From NCBI GenBank assembly GCA_964397625.1, contig CAYNJT010000002.1:38919-102918 (forward strand): a stretch of DNA of 64,000 nucleotides, written 5' to 3'. Below, piece after piece: positions 1 to 9,447 of the stretch (position 1 is the stretch's first letter; every line of letters begins with the position of its first letter). The stretch is from Leptolinea sp964397625 (GTDB lineage: Bacteria; Chloroflexota; Anaerolineae; Anaerolineales; Anaerolineaceae). The notes under the pieces were generated by a model. The model saw only the letters and a program-made list of their open reading frames with translations. It made no database searches and was not told where the DNA came from. A program made the translations under genes and the position numbers.

Positions 1-1724
1 ATTTTTTGAAACAGATGATGTTTCTTGTACTGGTCTGCGCGTTTCTAATGATCCTCTTAAGCCAGTACTGGACTTCACTTTTTCGTGATGAACAACGTTT
101 GTTACAGGCTTCACGGCAAATTTCTCGGGGAAACTATCAGGCAAACCCTGGTCTCCAGGAAGTGACCGAACTGACTGACATTGCCGCGGCTGTGGAACAG
201 ATCAGGGTAAATGTTAAGGCGCAGATTGATGAAGCTCAACGGCTCATTTCCATAGGGCGCGGGGTGGCTGTTCGCGAAGATTTTGGAACATCTATCGAAC
301 CTATTCTGAATGCCGCTTTACGTGGTGACGCTTCCTGCGCGAGGGTCATATTGATCCCTCCACAGGTGGAAAGTGTTGTGCAGGCACCATTGCGCCGGTT
401 TGGAAGGGGAGAACGGAATGACGCGTATGCTGTTCTGGATGACCAGGTGCTGGAAATCTGCAAACGCGAAGGGATATTTGTCATCCGCAATACAGCCCGC
501 AGTAGACGGATTGATTTTAATAATGCCGTGACTGTGCCCGCGTCCATTATCGGATTACCAATATACCTTGAAAAAGATGATTTCCTGGGAGTCTTCTGGA
601 TTGGTTATGAGAAACAGCAGGTCTTTCCGGATGAAGAAATTGCCCATTTAAAAGCTTTAACTTCCGAGATAGCGGTAGCCGCTGCCGGAGAGAGACGTCT
701 TTCAGAGACGGAGCTTGGCCGGAAACAATTTGAAGCTCTGGTCAGTTCCATTCAAGACCCCCTGATGCTGTTGGATATGTCTGGCGAAGTTATTTTTGCG
801 AATGATGCTGCCTTATCCATGGAAGGCTTGATCGTGCGGGATGAGAATGACCGACGCGTTGCGGCATTACCTGCCATGCAAAAGGTTATTTCGGGTTCCC
901 CATTGGATATTGATCGGGAAGGTATGATCCGCGAAGTCCAATTCGCGGATGGAAAAATCTATTCAGCGCGGTTCACTCCATTTCAAACTGATGGGAAATT
1001 TGGCGGTTCACTATGCCTTCTGCGGGATGTAAATTCCTATGCGGAAATGCTATCTCACAAAGGTGAATTTGTTGAAACAGTCAGCCATGACTTGAGACAA
1101 CCGCTCACCATGATCAGCGGGTATGCCACCATGATCCAGATGGTTGGAGAGCTTAACGAACAGCAGCGTTCCTATCTGCAAAAGATCACCGGCGGTTTGG
1201 ACACACTGAATCGCATGGTGAATAATATATTAGACTTGGGGCGAATTGAAACCGGGACACGGTTGCGCCTGGAAAAAGTGGATATTGGTGATCTGGTAAA
1301 TTCGGTGGTGGAAGAATTTGGTCCCAGGGCAGAGCAAAGAAAGATCAACTTAAGTAATACAACCCAACTTGTTGAACCGTTGATTCTGGAAGCGGATAAT
1401 GAACTGATGCGGCAGGCGGTTTACAATATTCTGGATAATGCCATTAAATTTACCGGCATTAATGGGAAAGTCAGAGTTTGGGTTGAGAATCAAGCCAGCA
1501 AATGTGTAATTTTTATTCAGGATACCGGAATAGGAATTTCTCCCATTGATCTTCCGGGAATCTTTGATCGAACTGTGCGGTCGAACATCCATGAAGCCGG
1601 GCAGCGAACATCGAAACTCGGATTGACTATCGTCAAATCGATTGTTGAGTTGCACGGGGGCAAGGTGCTTGTTGAGAGTCAGTTGGGGAAAGGCAGCACA
1701 TTTCGTATAGAGATTCCGTATTAG
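1..1724 (+). CDS. sensor histidine kinase, 5'-truncated by the window
   Basis: Membrane-bound two-component sensor kinase. The visible 572 residues start with one hydrophobic segment (about 4-20), then a HAMP-like linker (about 20-75), a GAF-like domain (about 80-230), a PAS-like domain (about 240-345), a HisKA dimerisation domain with phospho-acceptor His361 in SHDLRQP, and a HATPase domain with N box (NILDNAIKF) and G1 box (DTGIGIS). The reading frame stays open to base 1. A TTG at 6 is available, but a HAMP domain normally follows a second membrane helix, so the true start and sensor region probably lie upstream. The G2 box reads SKLGL rather than the usual GGLGL. No response regulator is adjacent; rpoC follows from its own promoter. 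The ligand is unknown. Confidence 0.85.
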   Translation, partial: FLKQMMFLVLVCAFLMILLSQYWTSLFRDEQRLLQASRQISRGNYQANPGLQEVTELTDIAAAVEQIRVNVKAQIDEAQRLISIGRGVAVREDFGTSIEPILNAALRGDASCARVILIPPQVESVVQAPLRRFGRGERNDAYAVLDDQVLEICKREGIFVIRNTARSRRIDFNNAVTVPASIIGLPIYLEKDDFLGVFWIGYEKQQVFPDEEIAHLKALTSEIAVAAAGERRLSETELGRKQFEALVSSIQDPLMLLDMSGEVIFANDAALSMEGLIVRDENDRRVAALPAMQKVISGSPLDIDREGMIREVQFADGKIYSARFTPFQTDGKFGGSLCLLRDVNSYAEMLSHKGEFVETVSHDLRQPLTMISGYATMIQMVGELNEQQRSYLQKITGGLDTLNRMVNNILDLGRIETGTRLRLEKVDIGDLVNSVVEEFGPRAEQRKINLSNTTQLVEPLILEADNELMRQAVYNILDNAIKFTGINGKVRVWVENQASKCVIFIQDTGIGISPIDLPGIFDRTVRSNIHEAGQRTSKLGLTIVKSIVELHGGKVLVESQLGKGSTFRIEIPY

Positions 1725-1737
1725 ACTGGCAAATATC

Positions 1738-1765
1738 TTGCAATTGGGGAATTCTTTGTTATAAT
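1738..1765 (+). promoter_or_regulatory. sigma70-type promoter of rpoC
   Basis: A -35 box TTGCAA (1738-1743) and a perfect -10 box TATAAT (1760-1765) are 16 nt apart. This predicts a transcript start near 1772 and a leader of about 105 nt before the rpoC start codon. The leader holds a six-base-pair inverted repeat AGGTGT/ACACCT (1806-1811 and 1830-1835) of unknown role. Confidence 0.7.
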
Positions 1766-1877
1766 AATGGATTGCATTAACCCGCAATTATCAATGCTCT
1801 CTACCAGGTGTGAGCAGAGTGATTTGTCAACACCTTGACTTGTTTGCCAGAACCCAGATTCGCGAGGAGGTAGTTTA

Positions 1878-4800
1878 GTGGAAACCAAGGGATTAACGGC
1901 GTTACGGATCAGCCTGGCTTCCCCTGAGACCATTAGAAGTTGGTCTTACGGTGAGGTTTTGAAACCGGAGACGATTAATTATCGGCGTCTCCGCCCGGAA
2001 AAAGATGGATTGTTTTGTGAAGCCATCTTTGGACCAACCCGAGACTGGCAGTGTTATTGTGGAAAATACAAGAACCCCCGATACAAGGGTATTGTCTGCG
2101 ACAAATGCGGTGTTGAAGTAACCCGTTCCTCGGTTCGTCGTGAACGAATGGGGCACATTGAACTCGCTACTCCAGTGGCTCATATTTGGTACACACGCAG
2201 AATTCCATCCTATCTTGGCTTGCTGTTGGATATTTCCCGCCGCAACCTGGATAGGGTTTTGTATTTTGCCCAGTATATTGTTACGTATGTTGATGAAGAA
2301 GCCCGCCAGAAAGCCCTGAAACGCCTTGAGGACGAGATCAATGTGTCAGAGCGCGAACAGGCTCAACAGATCAACTCCAAGATCATTGAAGTTAAACAGG
2401 CTCGTGATCGCAAGCTGGCTGAGATCAACCAGCAAAAATCTGACATGGAAACACGCGCCGATGAACAAATCGCTTCCCGGCTGGAACCCATCATCCAGGA
2501 AGGACAGCGGTTGGAACAGGAATTACAGGAAAACCTGGGCAAGCCGGCCAAGAGCCAGATTGTGTTTTCTGCCACCAACATCAAAATTGCTGATAAGGGT
2601 GATGTGATCACCGCCCAGAGCATCTCTGCTGTACAGAAAGCGGTCAAAGAACGTCTGGATGAGATCGATACAGAATTCCGCGACCAGTTGCAGCGTGACA
2701 TAGAAGCCCTCAAGCTTCGTCTCGATGAGGTCAAAGCGGAAGCTGATCTCAACATGGAAAATCTGCGCAACCAGTTGGACGATCAATCCACCGAATCGGC
2801 TGACCAGAATTCACGAATGCGTGACGAATTACAGGAACTACGTCCGTTCACATTTGTCAGTGAACAGCGCTACCGCGAATTGAAACAACGCTGGGGTCAG
2901 GTCTTTAAAGCGGATATGGGGGCGGAAGCATTCTATGATATTCTGAAACGCCTGGATCTTGATAAACTTGCCGAAGATCTGTGGCATGAAGTACGTACAT
3001 CCAAGAGCAAACAGAAACGAAAGAAAGCTACCTCCCGTTTGAAAGTCGTGGAAGACTTCAAACGCTCCGGCAACCGCCCGGAATGGATGATTCTGACTGT
3101 GCTGCCGGTTATTCCGCCGGATCTACGCCCCATGGTACAACTGGATGGCGGTCGATTTGCCACATCAGACCTGAACGACTTGTATCGCCGCGTAATCAAT
3201 CGCAACAACCGCCTAAAACGGTTGTTAGAGTTGGGCGCGCCGGATGTCATTGTACGCAATGAAAAACGCATGCTTCAAGAAGCTGTTGATTCTCTGATTG
3301 ACAATTCACAGCGCGGTAAAGCTCTTTCACGCCGCGGCCGCCGTGAGTTGAAATCACTAAGCGACATGTTGAAAGGAAAGAAAGGCCGTTTCCGCCGCAA
3401 TTTGCTTGGAAAACGTGTAGACTACTCCGGCCGTTCAGTGATTGTGGTTGGACCTAACCTGAAACTCTACCAGTGCGGTCTACCCAAAACGATGGCGCTG
3501 GAACTCTACCGCCCGTTTGTGATTGCCCGCCTGGTTAAACATAACTACGCTGCCAACGTTAAGGGCGCTCGCCGCTTTATTGAACGCAACCGTCCTGAGG
3601 TTTGGGAAGTTCTTGAAGAGGTGATCAAAGACCGCCCGGTTCTTGTCAACCGCGCCCCCACGCTTCACCGTCTTGGTATTCAAGCGTTTGAGCCTATCCT
3701 CATCGAAGGCAGTGCCATTCAATTACACCCGCTGGTAACCACAGCTTTCAATGCAGACTTTGACGGCGACCAGATGGCTGTGCACGTTCCGCTTTCAGAA
3801 AAAGCAGTTACTGAAGCCAGGCGCTTAATGCTGGCTTCCCGCAACCTGTTGAAACCGGCAGATGGTGAACCTATCATCAGCCCATCCAAAGACATGGTTC
3901 TGGGTGTGTTCTATTTGACCACCAGCGACAATCTGACTCATAAAGGCGATGGTCATATTTTCGCCAATTGTGATGAGGTTGAATTGGCTTATGGGTTGGG
4001 ACACCTGGATATCCATGCCAACATTATCGTGCGTGCTAAAACCTGGTTTGATGATAAGGGTGACAAACTCCCTGAATTAACCGAACGCATGATAGAAACC
4101 ACTACCGGCCGAGTGATCTTCAACCGCATTCTTCCGATGGATGTGCAATTCGTCAATGAGGTTCTGGACAAAGGCGGCGTGAAAGACCTGATCGCCCAGA
4201 TATATGAAGTTTGCGGGCAGGAAACCACCACTGAGGTGGCTGACCGGATCAAGGACATTGGTTTTGAATACGCCATGCGCTCTGGTTCCACCATCGCCGT
4301 ATCTGATATCACTGTGCCTGACCTCAAGAAGGACATCCTGGCCAAGTCACAGAAAGATGTTGACAGCCTGCAGCGTGACTATCGCCGCGGTTTGCTGACC
4401 GAGCACGAGCGTAATGAGCGTACCATTGAAGTCTGGCAACAGACCACCAAAGAAGTTGCTGATGCTGTCAAGAAATCAATGGATCCAAGCGGCAACCTTT
4501 CAACCATGGCCAACTCCGGCGCGACAAAAGGTGGTTTCGGCCCTATCGCCCAACTTGCCGGTATGCGCGGTTTGATGGCTGACCCGGCGGGCCGTATTAT
4601 CATCCTACCAATCAAATCGAATTTCCGCGAAGGCCTAACCGCGCTGGAATACTTCATCTCCACGCATGGCGCGCGCAAGGGTCTTGCCGATACCGCTCTG
4701 CGCACCGCTGATGCCGGTTACCTGACCCGCCGTCTTGTGGATGTTGCCCAGGATATGATCGTCAATGAATTTGACTGCGGGACGCACGAAGGCATAGTCA

Positions 4801-6107
4801 TGCGTAAGAGTGATGACATTGCTGGCCAGTCACTGGGAACCCGCCTGTATGGCCGTACCGTAGCCGAGCGGGTGATCAACCCGATAACCGGAGAAATCCT
4901 GGTAGAACGTGACGCCTTACTTGACCATGAAGCCATTCGGAATATCACCGAAGCAAATATCACTGAGGTAAAAGTCCGCTCTCCATTAACCTGCGAACTC
5001 ACCCACGGGATTTGTCAGAAGTGTTATGGGATGGACCTTGGCAGGGGAACCATTGTGGAACTAGGTTCTGCTGTGGGTATTGTAGCTGCCCAATCCATTG
5101 GTGAGCCGGGTACTCAGCTGACCCTGCGTACTTTCCATACCGGTGGTGTGGCTGCTGGCGGTGACATCACGACAGGTCTCCCGCGCGTGGAAGAGCTCTT
5201 TGAAGCTCGCCGCCTGCCGAAAGGTGAAGCGGTGATCTCCCAGATTTCCGGTGTCGTCAAGATTATCCAATCGGACAAATACAGCGATCAACGTGTTGTG
5301 CGCCTTGAAAACAGCGAGATGATCAGTGACGAATACGAAATTCCTGAAGGTTGGGAAGTTGTTGTAAAAGAAGAAGATCAGGTCTCGGTGGCGGATACCC
5401 TGGCTAGAATGGGCGAAGCTGAGATTAAAGCAGAACACGCAGGACGTATCCGAATCGAAGGAACAAAGATTATCAATTCCTATGAACAGCGTGAATCGGA
5501 AGAATATGAAATCCCGAGTACGGCGCGCCTGCTTGTCAAAGAAGGTGATCATGTCGGCGCCGGCGAACCGCTGACGGAAGGTTCGTTAAATCCGCATATT
5601 ATTCTGCGGATCAAAGGCCGCGATGAATGTATGAAATACCTCCTGGTCGAAATCCAAAAGGTTTATCGCTCACAGGGCCAGAATATTAACGACAAGCATT
5701 TTGAGGTTATCATCCGTAAGATGCTTGGTAAAGTTCAGGTTATCCGTCCGGGTGACACAAAATATCTGCCGCAGGATCTGGTTGATCGCCTCGAAATTTA
5801 TAAGACCAACGAGAGCATGCTGGCCGAATCACGGCAGCCGGCAAAATACGTTGAGATTCTGCTGGGAGTAACCAAAGCCTCACTCAGCACTGACTCCTGG
5901 TTGTCTGCATCTTCCTTCCAGCACACCATCAAGGTGTTGGCCGGGGCGGCCATTGCCTCAACTGGCGACCCATTATATGGCTTGAAAGAAAACGTAATTA
6001 TCGGCAAGCTTATTCCCGCCGGTACCGGTTTTGTTCATGGGCGGTTCACGGAAGAACATGGCTTTCAGACGGTAGAAGATGGATCGCTCATGCCAACCGC
6101 TGAGTAG
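1878..6107 (+). CDS. rpoC: DNA-directed RNA polymerase subunit beta'
   Basis: Catalytic beta' subunit of RNA polymerase, 1409 residues. The N-terminal zinc site is visible (Cys59, Cys61, Cys74, Cys77), as is the Mg-binding NADFDGDQ motif (Asp627, Asp629, Asp631) and a second zinc site near the C-terminal third (CGTHEG and CQKC). Residues about 145-330 form a charged, coiled-coil-rich insertion between the zinc region and the clamp, at the position where several deep-branching phyla carry extra sequence. The start is GTG, preceded by a strong GAGGAGG Shine-Dalgarno at 1863. No rpoB lies immediately upstream: the preceding gene is a sensor kinase and rpoC has its own promoter, so beta and beta' are apparently not co-transcribed here. 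Confidence 0.98.
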   Translation: METKGLTALRISLASPETIRSWSYGEVLKPETINYRRLRPEKDGLFCEAIFGPTRDWQCYCGKYKNPRYKGIVCDKCGVEVTRSSVRRERMGHIELATPVAHIWYTRRIPSYLGLLLDISRRNLDRVLYFAQYIVTYVDEEARQKALKRLEDEINVSEREQAQQINSKIIEVKQARDRKLAEINQQKSDMETRADEQIASRLEPIIQEGQRLEQELQENLGKPAKSQIVFSATNIKIADKGDVITAQSISAVQKAVKERLDEIDTEFRDQLQRDIEALKLRLDEVKAEADLNMENLRNQLDDQSTESADQNSRMRDELQELRPFTFVSEQRYRELKQRWGQVFKADMGAEAFYDILKRLDLDKLAEDLWHEVRTSKSKQKRKKATSRLKVVEDFKRSGNRPEWMILTVLPVIPPDLRPMVQLDGGRFATSDLNDLYRRVINRNNRLKRLLELGAPDVIVRNEKRMLQEAVDSLIDNSQRGKALSRRGRRELKSLSDMLKGKKGRFRRNLLGKRVDYSGRSVIVVGPNLKLYQCGLPKTMALELYRPFVIARLVKHNYAANVKGARRFIERNRPEVWEVLEEVIKDRPVLVNRAPTLHRLGIQAFEPILIEGSAIQLHPLVTTAFNADFDGDQMAVHVPLSEKAVTEARRLMLASRNLLKPADGEPIISPSKDMVLGVFYLTTSDNLTHKGDGHIFANCDEVELAYGLGHLDIHANIIVRAKTWFDDKGDKLPELTERMIETTTGRVIFNRILPMDVQFVNEVLDKGGVKDLIAQIYEVCGQETTTEVADRIKDIGFEYAMRSGSTIAVSDITVPDLKKDILAKSQKDVDSLQRDYRRGLLTEHERNERTIEVWQQTTKEVADAVKKSMDPSGNLSTMANSGATKGGFGPIAQLAGMRGLMADPAGRIIILPIKSNFREGLTALEYFISTHGARKGLADTALRTADAGYLTRRLVDVAQDMIVNEFDCGTHEGIVMRKSDDIAGQSLGTRLYGRTVAERVINPITGEILVERDALLDHEAIRNITEANITEVKVRSPLTCELTHGICQKCYGMDLGRGTIVELGSAVGIVAAQSIGEPGTQLTLRTFHTGGVAAGGDITTGLPRVEELFEARRLPKGEAVISQISGVVKIIQSDKYSDQRVVRLENSEMISDEYEIPEGWEVVVKEEDQVSVADTLARMGEAEIKAEHAGRIRIEGTKIINSYEQRESEEYEIPSTARLLVKEGDHVGAGEPLTEGSLNPHIILRIKGRDECMKYLLVEIQKVYRSQGQNINDKHFEVIIRKMLGKVQVIRPGDTKYLPQDLVDRLEIYKTNESMLAESRQPAKYVEILLGVTKASLSTDSWLSASSFQHTIKVLAGAAIASTGDPLYGLKENVIIGKLIPAGTGFVHGRFTEEHGFQTVEDGSLMPTAE

Positions 6108-6137
6108 AACGACAACGAACTAGAAATACTAAATGAA

Positions 6138-6174
6138 AGAAGGACGGATCACTTTTTGATCCGCCCTTCTTTTT
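6138..6174. terminator. Rho-independent terminator of rpoC
   Basis: A 13-bp stem (6138-6150 with 6158-6170, one mismatch) is followed by TTTTT on the plus strand. It sits between rpoC and the convergent minus-strand gene. On the minus strand the tail is only moderately T-rich, so it may be weakly bidirectional. Confidence 0.85.
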
Positions 6175-6192
6175 GAGTCTTAGAAAAACCTA

Positions 6193-7278
6193 TTAACCCA
6201 TGCTGGAGTAGTGATAACCGATTAGGTCATCTACCAAACCCAGAGTATCTGTGCCTTTGCGAGACGTAGATGAGCAAACCGATTCCCATGAAAAATTTTT
6301 CGTAATTTCCTTCCCGGATGTGGATGTGAGTGTGAATTTTACTCCAGGTTGTTTTTTACTGAAAAATTCGATATACCAATTCTTGATTGAATCCCGTCCT
6401 TGAATGGTCTGTCCTGCAGTGATATGTACTGCGTCTTCTGAGTAGAGTTTGATAATAGATTCTGCATCATGGGAATTCAAAGCATTTATTAATTTCTGAA
6501 CGACACCAATGGGTTGATCGGTTGGATACGGAAACGAGGCAACGACATCCCACAATTCAGGAAGATATTTCCGGCAATAATCCCAGCTGAAGAAATTCAC
6601 GGCAGGAATGTTTAACGAGACAGCCGTGTTCAGAAAATCAAGAACATCCGCCGCAGTTGCTGACCAGCCTTTTGTTCCGTATGTGGAACCAGTAGCCAGA
6701 TATGGACGGTAAGGAGAGATGGCCAGGAATTCGCGCAATGATCGTGAAAGTTGTGCGCCGGCGTTGTGCACTTGCTCCCAGTACACCTGAGGCATATTGT
6801 AATCAGATTTATTTAGAAATTCTTTCCAGGGAAATTCCAGGTGGTAAGAAGGAAAACGGAAGGAACACAAAGCCACCGGAATAGTGCCCAGATATCCGCG
6901 TAAATCTGAAACGTAACGCCGGGCAGCCGCGTCCATACCAGATTTCTTGTATTCCATTTCCGCGTCGATCACATAGCCGTCTAATCCAAGAGCACGCGCT
7001 CGGCGGCCACCGGTCCACGCTTCACCATCAGGATCATTACCATAAACGTAATGCCATCCCCAGGCCTGGATTCCGGCAGATTTCAATTCCTTTACGAGAG
7101 GCGTGGCGTAATCAATACCGGTACTGAAATCCACATTAGAATGGTTCATCCCGTCGGCGATTTTGAATAACACATGAGATAATCCGGCTCTTTTTGCGAC
7201 TGCAGCAATCTCCTGTGGATTGCCGCCTTCGCAATCACGAATTTTCCAAATGAAAAAGCCTTTTCCGGTTAATGCCAT
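6193..7278 (-). CDS. TIM-barrel glycosidase-like protein with C-terminal SnoaL-like domain
   Basis: Protein of 361 residues. The first ~265 residues look like a (beta/alpha)8 barrel of the glycoside-hydrolase-like type: the segments AWGWHYVYG, GYVIDAEMEY and NFFSWDYC match barrel strands with acidic residues at their ends. The last ~95 residues (from about GVVQKLINAL) look like a SnoaL/NTF2-like cone domain. No signal peptide is evident. I chose the ATG at 7278, not an upstream in-frame start, because GAGAGG lies just before it and the barrel begins right after. It ends a minus-strand cluster with the HD hydrolase and YdcF-like genes (16-nt gap). The substrate is unknown, and the barrel assignment rests on strand pattern only. 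Confidence 0.55.
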   Translation of the reverse strand: MALTGKGFFIWKIRDCEGGNPQEIAAVAKRAGLSHVLFKIADGMNHSNVDFSTGIDYATPLVKELKSAGIQAWGWHYVYGNDPDGEAWTGGRRARALGLDGYVIDAEMEYKKSGMDAAARRYVSDLRGYLGTIPVALCSFRFPSYHLEFPWKEFLNKSDYNMPQVYWEQVHNAGAQLSRSLREFLAISPYRPYLATGSTYGTKGWSATAADVLDFLNTAVSLNIPAVNFFSWDYCRKYLPELWDVVASFPYPTDQPIGVVQKLINALNSHDAESIIKLYSEDAVHITAGQTIQGRDSIKNWYIEFFSKKQPGVKFTLTSTSGKEITKNFSWESVCSSTSRKGTDTLGLVDDLIGYHYSSMG

Positions 7279-7294
7279 ACGCCTCTCGGAATTC

Positions 7295-7876
7295 TTATCG
7301 GGGTGTGCCGTCAGGTAACAGACTGCCTTCCAGTTCCAGAACGGATGCAATACGGCGCATCGCCAGGATTACATTGTCCACATGCTGCCAGAGTTCAACG
7401 CCGAAAGCCCGGGTATTTTCTTCTATCTCTTCACGGTTTATCGCCGCGGCAAAAGCACGATCTTTCCACTTCTTCTTGACAGAGGAGGCAGTGAGGTCAT
7501 ATAGTGACCTGGATGGACGGACAAGAGCGACTGCGGTGATCAGACCGGTTAATTCATCCACCGCCGCAAGGCAAAGTTCCATAGGATTGATGCGCTCCAC
7601 TCCCTGGCCGTGACTCAGGAAGGCATGAACGAGTTCTTCGGAAATATTACGTTCGCGCAAGAGAGGAGCTCCAGCCGATGGATGTTCTTCGAGGGTAGGA
7701 TGAATTTCCCAGTCGAAATCGTGCAATAATCCTGCCAGCCCCCATTTTTCGACATCCTCACCAGTTTTTTCCGCGTAATACCGCATGGCGGCTTCCACCG
7801 ATAACATATGATTGATCAGGCCGGGATTCTTAACAAATTCTGTCACAATCTGATAGGCTTCATCTCGAGTTGTCAT
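7295..7876 (-). CDS. HD-domain phosphohydrolase
   Basis: 193-residue soluble protein of the HD superfamily, metal-dependent phosphohydrolases. The metal-binding doublet is in GLLHDFDWEIHP (around residue 52). A distal SHGQG His and the AAVDEL Asp complete the usual pattern seen in HDIG proteins of this size. The start ATG overlaps the stop of the upstream YdcF-like gene by 4 nt, suggesting translational coupling. The physiological substrate cannot be inferred; relatives are often annotated as hydrolases of nucleotides or are uncharacterised. Confidence 0.8.
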   Translation of the reverse strand: MTTRDEAYQIVTEFVKNPGLINHMLSVEAAMRYYAEKTGEDVEKWGLAGLLHDFDWEIHPTLEEHPSAGAPLLRERNISEELVHAFLSHGQGVERINPMELCLAAVDELTGLITAVALVRPSRSLYDLTASSVKKKWKDRAFAAAINREEIEENTRAFGVELWQHVDNVILAMRRIASVLELEGSLLPDGTPR

Positions 7877-8580
7877 GGTGTTTTTTCCTCAAAGTTCTGT
7901 TCCATAGGATCACCATCCCGTGGATAGATGGGCTCAGGTTCTCCCAGGATCGGTTCTGGTTTTCGCAAATAGAGATCGACAAATGCGGTAAATGTAGCGG
8001 GAATTTCCCGCAAACGCCAGTAGATGTATGTTCCAAGACGGTAATTTCGCCGATCCGCGCTTACACCTATGGTTTTCAAACCGAGCACATCACAGATATA
8101 CAATGCGCGGGGAAGGTGATAATCTTGTGTCACCAGTGTGGCTTCGGTAACTCCAAATATCGATCTGGCTCGATAACACGTGTCATAGGTGCGCCTGCCG
8201 GCATAATCCAACACAATGTCATCTTCAGGAATTCCCAGTTGGATGGCGTATTTCTTCATCGCTCCCGGTTCGTTATAACTGAGGGTGCTGTTATCCCCAC
8301 TCATTAGGAGCTTTTCCACTTTTTTTGCTTTATAAAGTTCAACAGCTGTTTGAACGCGATCCCGTAAAACTGGAGAAGGAGAACCGTCGCGATATAATCC
8401 GGCGCCAAAAACGATTGCCGTTTTTCCCTGTGGCGCGATACCAAGCGGGTAACGTTTCCCGGCAGATGCCACATATGTGATCGCGGCAGGCAGCAGAAAA
8501 ATCACGGCGAGAATGACAAGAATAATCAATGCGGTTTTTCGAAGACGATTTTTTTTCACTATGGAAATAAATTCTACCAT
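7873..8580 (-). CDS. YdcF/SanA-like DUF218 membrane protein
   Basis: About 235 residues from the ATG at 8580. A single N-terminal membrane helix (TALIILVILAVIFLLPAAI) is followed by a DUF218 domain: AIVFGAGLYRDGSPSPVL, RTYDTCYRA and LVTQDYHLPRAL are the typical conserved blocks. Family members (YdcF, SanA, ElyC) are linked to envelope integrity, but their chemistry is poorly known. An upstream in-frame start at 8610 would add ten residues with no family similarity. It is the first gene of the minus-strand trio and lies divergent to the DUF4230 gene. Confidence 0.8.
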   Translation of the reverse strand: MVEFISIVKKNRLRKTALIILVILAVIFLLPAAITYVASAGKRYPLGIAPQGKTAIVFGAGLYRDGSPSPVLRDRVQTAVELYKAKKVEKLLMSGDNSTLSYNEPGAMKKYAIQLGIPEDDIVLDYAGRRTYDTCYRARSIFGVTEATLVTQDYHLPRALYICDVLGLKTIGVSADRRNYRLGTYIYWRLREIPATFTAFVDLYLRKPEPILGEPEPIYPRDGDPMEQNFEEKTP

Positions 8581-8658
8581 GCCTGATGAAGCGTTTTTTC
8601 CACACAACAAAACCGGTCAAAATTCGTAAAATATGTATAAGAATGAACAGGTGAATCT

Positions 8659-9330
8659 ATGAAAAAAAAACATATTGGCGTGCTAATTGTTATTGTTCTG
8701 ATACTGATGGGGTTGATTGGTACGGGACTTTTTCTATTCATCAGTAAGCAGATAACACAAATCGAACAGAGAGCAGTCGCCCCGCTACAACAAGTAAATA
8801 ATGACATGGCCACCCGCGTGGCGCGCTTCATGGAGCCAACACCGACGATTATTCCAGATCCGGTGAGTATTATTCATGAAATCCGCTCGCTTGCCCGTCT
8901 GGAGACAATACAGTATTCCGTTGAAAAAGTGATTAGCGCGGATTCGGGACGGGAAGACCTGAAAACTCTTTTTGGGGATAAGTTGTTATTCGTGGCACAT
9001 GGAGAAGTACTGGCGGGAATAGATCTTGAAAAAATCCGTTTGGAAGATATTAAGCTGGACGGAAAAGTCGTTTCCATCAAACTGCCGGCGGCAGAAATAC
9101 TTTCCACCCGTCTGGACAATGATAAATCGTATGTGTATGATCGTCAGACCGGTCTTCTGGCACGCCCTGATGCAGAGCTGGAGACAAAAGCACGTCAGGA
9201 AGCGGAAAAGCAAATTTATAAGACGGCCATTGAAGACGGAATACTCAAACAGGCACAAACCAACGCGCAGGCATACCTTGATCGGTTGATCCGCTCGTTG
9301 AATTATGAAGAGGTGATTTTTACTGACTGA
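8659..9330 (+). CDS. DUF4230 membrane-anchored protein
   Basis: 223-residue protein with one N-terminal membrane helix (about residues 6-30) and a mostly extracytoplasmic domain. The pattern IHEIRSLARLETIQYSVEKVI, split by a short charged stretch, then LLFVAHGEVLAGIDL and SIKLPAAEIL, fits DUF4230, a family of unknown function. An AGGTGA motif just ahead of the ATG supports the start. No recognisable terminator follows before the kinase-like gene. Confidence 0.75.
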   Translation: MKKKHIGVLIVIVLILMGLIGTGLFLFISKQITQIEQRAVAPLQQVNNDMATRVARFMEPTPTIIPDPVSIIHEIRSLARLETIQYSVEKVISADSGREDLKTLFGDKLLFVAHGEVLAGIDLEKIRLEDIKLDGKVVSIKLPAAEILSTRLDNDKSYVYDRQTGLLARPDAELETKARQEAEKQIYKTAIEDGILKQAQTNAQAYLDRLIRSLNYEEVIFTD

Positions 9331-9447
9331 ACTTTTTATTCCATTCTTATTGGAAAACAAACCCATATCTTTCAAAATATTGGTATGAGACCCACCAGTT
9401 AGAGTGAAGAATAAACACTCAAAATCCATGCTAGAATTGACTTCCCT

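Noticed and set aside
1350..1787. 145-codon frame opposite the sensor kinase end
   Set aside because: It covers the conserved HATPase region and the rpoC promoter; no independent coding signal.
5061..5552. Long antisense frame of 163 codons inside rpoC
   Set aside because: It lies wholly opposite a conserved region of rpoC, has no ribosome site and no family resemblance; it is a shadow of rpoC codon usage.
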